DNA from: Setophaga petechia
Taxonomy: Eukaryota > Chordata > Aves > Passeriformes > Parulidae
Length of the DNA stretch: 64,000 nt
Direction: 5' to 3'
NCBI GenBank assembly: GCA_024362935.1
Contig: JANCRA010000019.1
Coordinates: 15,186,501-15,250,500, forward strand
Position numbers and translations under genes: made by a program. Positions 61,850-64,000 of the stretch are shown here, piece after piece (position 1 is the first letter of the stretch; every line of letters starts with the position of its first letter). Under the pieces are notes generated by a model. That model was not told the DNA's origin, searched no databases, and saw nothing but the letters and a program-made list of their open reading frames with translations.

Positions 61850-64000
61850 TCAAAGAATAGTAATTTCATCTGTCAAAGAAGGGAAATGCAGTGTTACCAT
61901 GATACAGATGTCTACGAAACTTAGGTCAGGAAATGTTGTGGTATTTATGGTCCTATTTGGTGAATGCTTAGGCAGGTGGTGTTTTTTTGTTACTGCAGAC
62001 CACTGTTCATAGATTAATGCTTTACCTCTGATAAAACAACAAAAAAATAATAAATAAATAAAAATCAATCAGTGAAACTATAGGTGGGTTTCAGAAACTC
62101 TTAAATTAAAAAAAAAACAATGGTCTCTAGCAGATACTTTCAAGGACATGCTGAATTAATCACAAGAGGCTGGTTAGCAGGAGGTCAGAGAAAGACTTCT
62201 TAGCATCATTTTGGGTCATATGTCTAGAGGCGATGGCAGTACGTATGTGCTGTATTGTAATATCCCCTTCCTGGTTTTCTTGTTTCAGTCAGAAAAGGCT
62301 GAACACATATTGCATAGGGCTCTTGAAAGGAAAGAGACACTGGCAAAAATCAGTAGTTGGGAGTTTTTTTTCATGTTCTTAAAAACTGAGTCGTGTCTGA
62401 CTGGCTGATTTAAATGTGCCATTGTTTTTTATCAGATTTGTACTATATTCAGCATATTGTATCCCTTGCATTTTGTTTTCTAAATGCATTATATCTAGTG
62501 ATACAAAGGTGGTGATTAAACAGCCCAGTGGTAGTCACTGATAGATTTAATGAACATTTATTATTGCTCTAAATAAAGATTTCTCTATTAATCTGTTTCA
62601 AAACAATTCATCAGGGCTTATTACAGAAAATTATGGAAAACAACTGTTTAAAATTTAGTGTAGAGATATGGTTAGGTCCTTAAAGGTAGCTTGTTATCCT
62701 TTTTAGGCAACTCACAGACATGCTAATTTTTTCTGTCATTAGCACTGAACAAGCTGGAAGGATTCTGACATGCGAGGTGCACAGATTCTGTTAGGAGCCT
62801 TGATTTTTATCCACCCAAGCTTATCCGTCATCTTTAATCATGCAAAAAGCAGGATTACTTAATCATTTCATTTTATTGAAAAGAAAAAGAAAGATTTACA
62901 TTAAAATGATGACATGCAAGAAAAAAATAAATTGAAAATGATTATGAAGAAAATGTAACATAGAGACTAAAGCTCCATTGGTTCTGTGATGCTCATTTAA
63001 AGCAATGATCTAGTAAAGCCAAAGTATAAAAGTAATGATAATGTTAGCAGTGGAAGTATAAGCATCTCTGCATTTTTATGTGCCTTCTGACATGAGGTGT
63101 GTATATTAGAGCAGATATATAAGGAAGATACTTTTTTTTCACCTAAGCTGTATTTATTCCTTGCATTAAGTTGCATCTTTGTCTGAATTAAGTGCATTTT
63201 AACACACAAATGTTAAGAGGCAAAACATACTTGCATTTTCACAAGCACTTCAGTATGCATGTGCCTGCCTGTTAATCTTTCTATATAGGATATACAAAAA
63301 TTATACTGATTTTGAGACTATCTATAAAAGGAATTGATTTAGTGCAAGTGTGAATTTTATTTTGGAGATAAAATTAACAAATTATTCATGAATGCCTTCT
63401 GTAGCTTATGGATCTTAGACATTGCATTTTATTCTGCACCTGTTCTAGGTTTCATGCACTTAATTTAATGTATTCCTTTTTTTGTTTGTTCTCTTTACAT
63501 ATTTTGAATACTCTTTTGAGATAATTAATTTTTTTCCTGATACAAAATTTATGTCTAGTCGTATCAGAATTCAGGTAGTTAAAGAGGTGGAGAAAAATAT
63601 ACTTGCAAACTTTTGATGCCACAAAACACTTGTTTAGGAAGCATATTACAGTTTCCAAAAGAAAGTTTGTTAAAGGAGAAAACAAGGACATATTTTTACA
63701 TGTGAATATATACAAGTGGTGTATTTCATCAAAGAAAATTTAATAAAAGCACCACACTTTTAGGGTTTGGTCTGATATTTACATAAAATTGTGCATTAAA
63801 CAAGTAATTACATTACAAATCAATGTTTAGCAATTAGGTCATTAATAATTCATTCTACAGTACTAAGTTGAGTGAATTTAAGGTTGAATACTCTAGTATC
63901 AAATTCTTTTAGGCACATAAACAATTAATGAAATCTGAAAAATATCCAAAGTTTTCCTTTAATATATAACATTTCTAAGTCTTGAATATTCATTTTATTT
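61850..64000. other. Intergenic DNA to the window edge
   Basis: AT-rich sequence without a recognised gene. Short A/T simple sequence at 62037-62063. The 62400-62900 part is complex and repeat-free and could include another non-coding conserved block. The window ends in AT-rich DNA with no feature crossing the edge that I can identify. Confidence 0.5.

Overview
This window looks like avian nuclear DNA. It carries the 3' part of one nuclear-receptor gene, HNF4G, on the plus strand, followed by about 45 kb with no recognisable gene. The bird assignment rests on at least eight CR1 LINE fragments with typical avian 3' ends, including one with an expanded (TCACAGAA)n tail, on the absence of Alu/B1/L1-type mammalian repeats, and on compact introns. 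The exact species cannot be read from the sequence.

Positions 1-18,530 hold HNF4G. Eight exons join in consistent phase into a 358-codon reading frame. It begins inside the second zinc finger and runs through the hinge, the complete ligand-binding domain with its AF-2 helix, and the F domain to a TGA at 15,422-15,424. The first zinc finger, N-terminus and promoter lie upstream of the window. The last exon has a 3' UTR of about 3.1 kb that contains an antisense CR1 copy and ends at a canonical AATAAA with a T/GT-rich downstream element. The introns hold CR1 copies, a polypyrimidine tract, a GC-rich island and, at the left edge, a dispersed repeat that may come from an old LTR element.

Positions 18,530-64,000 look intergenic. 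In human the next gene downstream of HNF4G is ZFHX4, across a very large gene desert, and this segment fits the start of that desert. It contains further CR1 copies (18.65, 25.7-26.4, 27.6, 47.5 and 49.1-49.8 kb), three possible relics of CORE-SINE/MIR-like elements, a 534-nt stretch with no purine at 51.3-51.9 kb, perfect hairpins, G-rich runs, and several complex repeat-free blocks that look like candidate conserved non-coding elements. The most notable non-coding object is an isolated CpG island at 47.99-48.21 kb. It carries a near-consensus CTCF site and, on the minus strand, a strong splice donor just beyond its edge, so it could be the first exon of an unannotated non-coding RNA or a domain boundary.

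I found no bacterial-type genes, CRISPR array, tRNA or rRNA, and no convincing second protein-coding gene. Nearly all other open reading frames are chance frames, exon read-through, simple repeats or CR1 remnants. I did not find evidence of a previously undescribed protein system. The points worth a second look are regulatory or structural.
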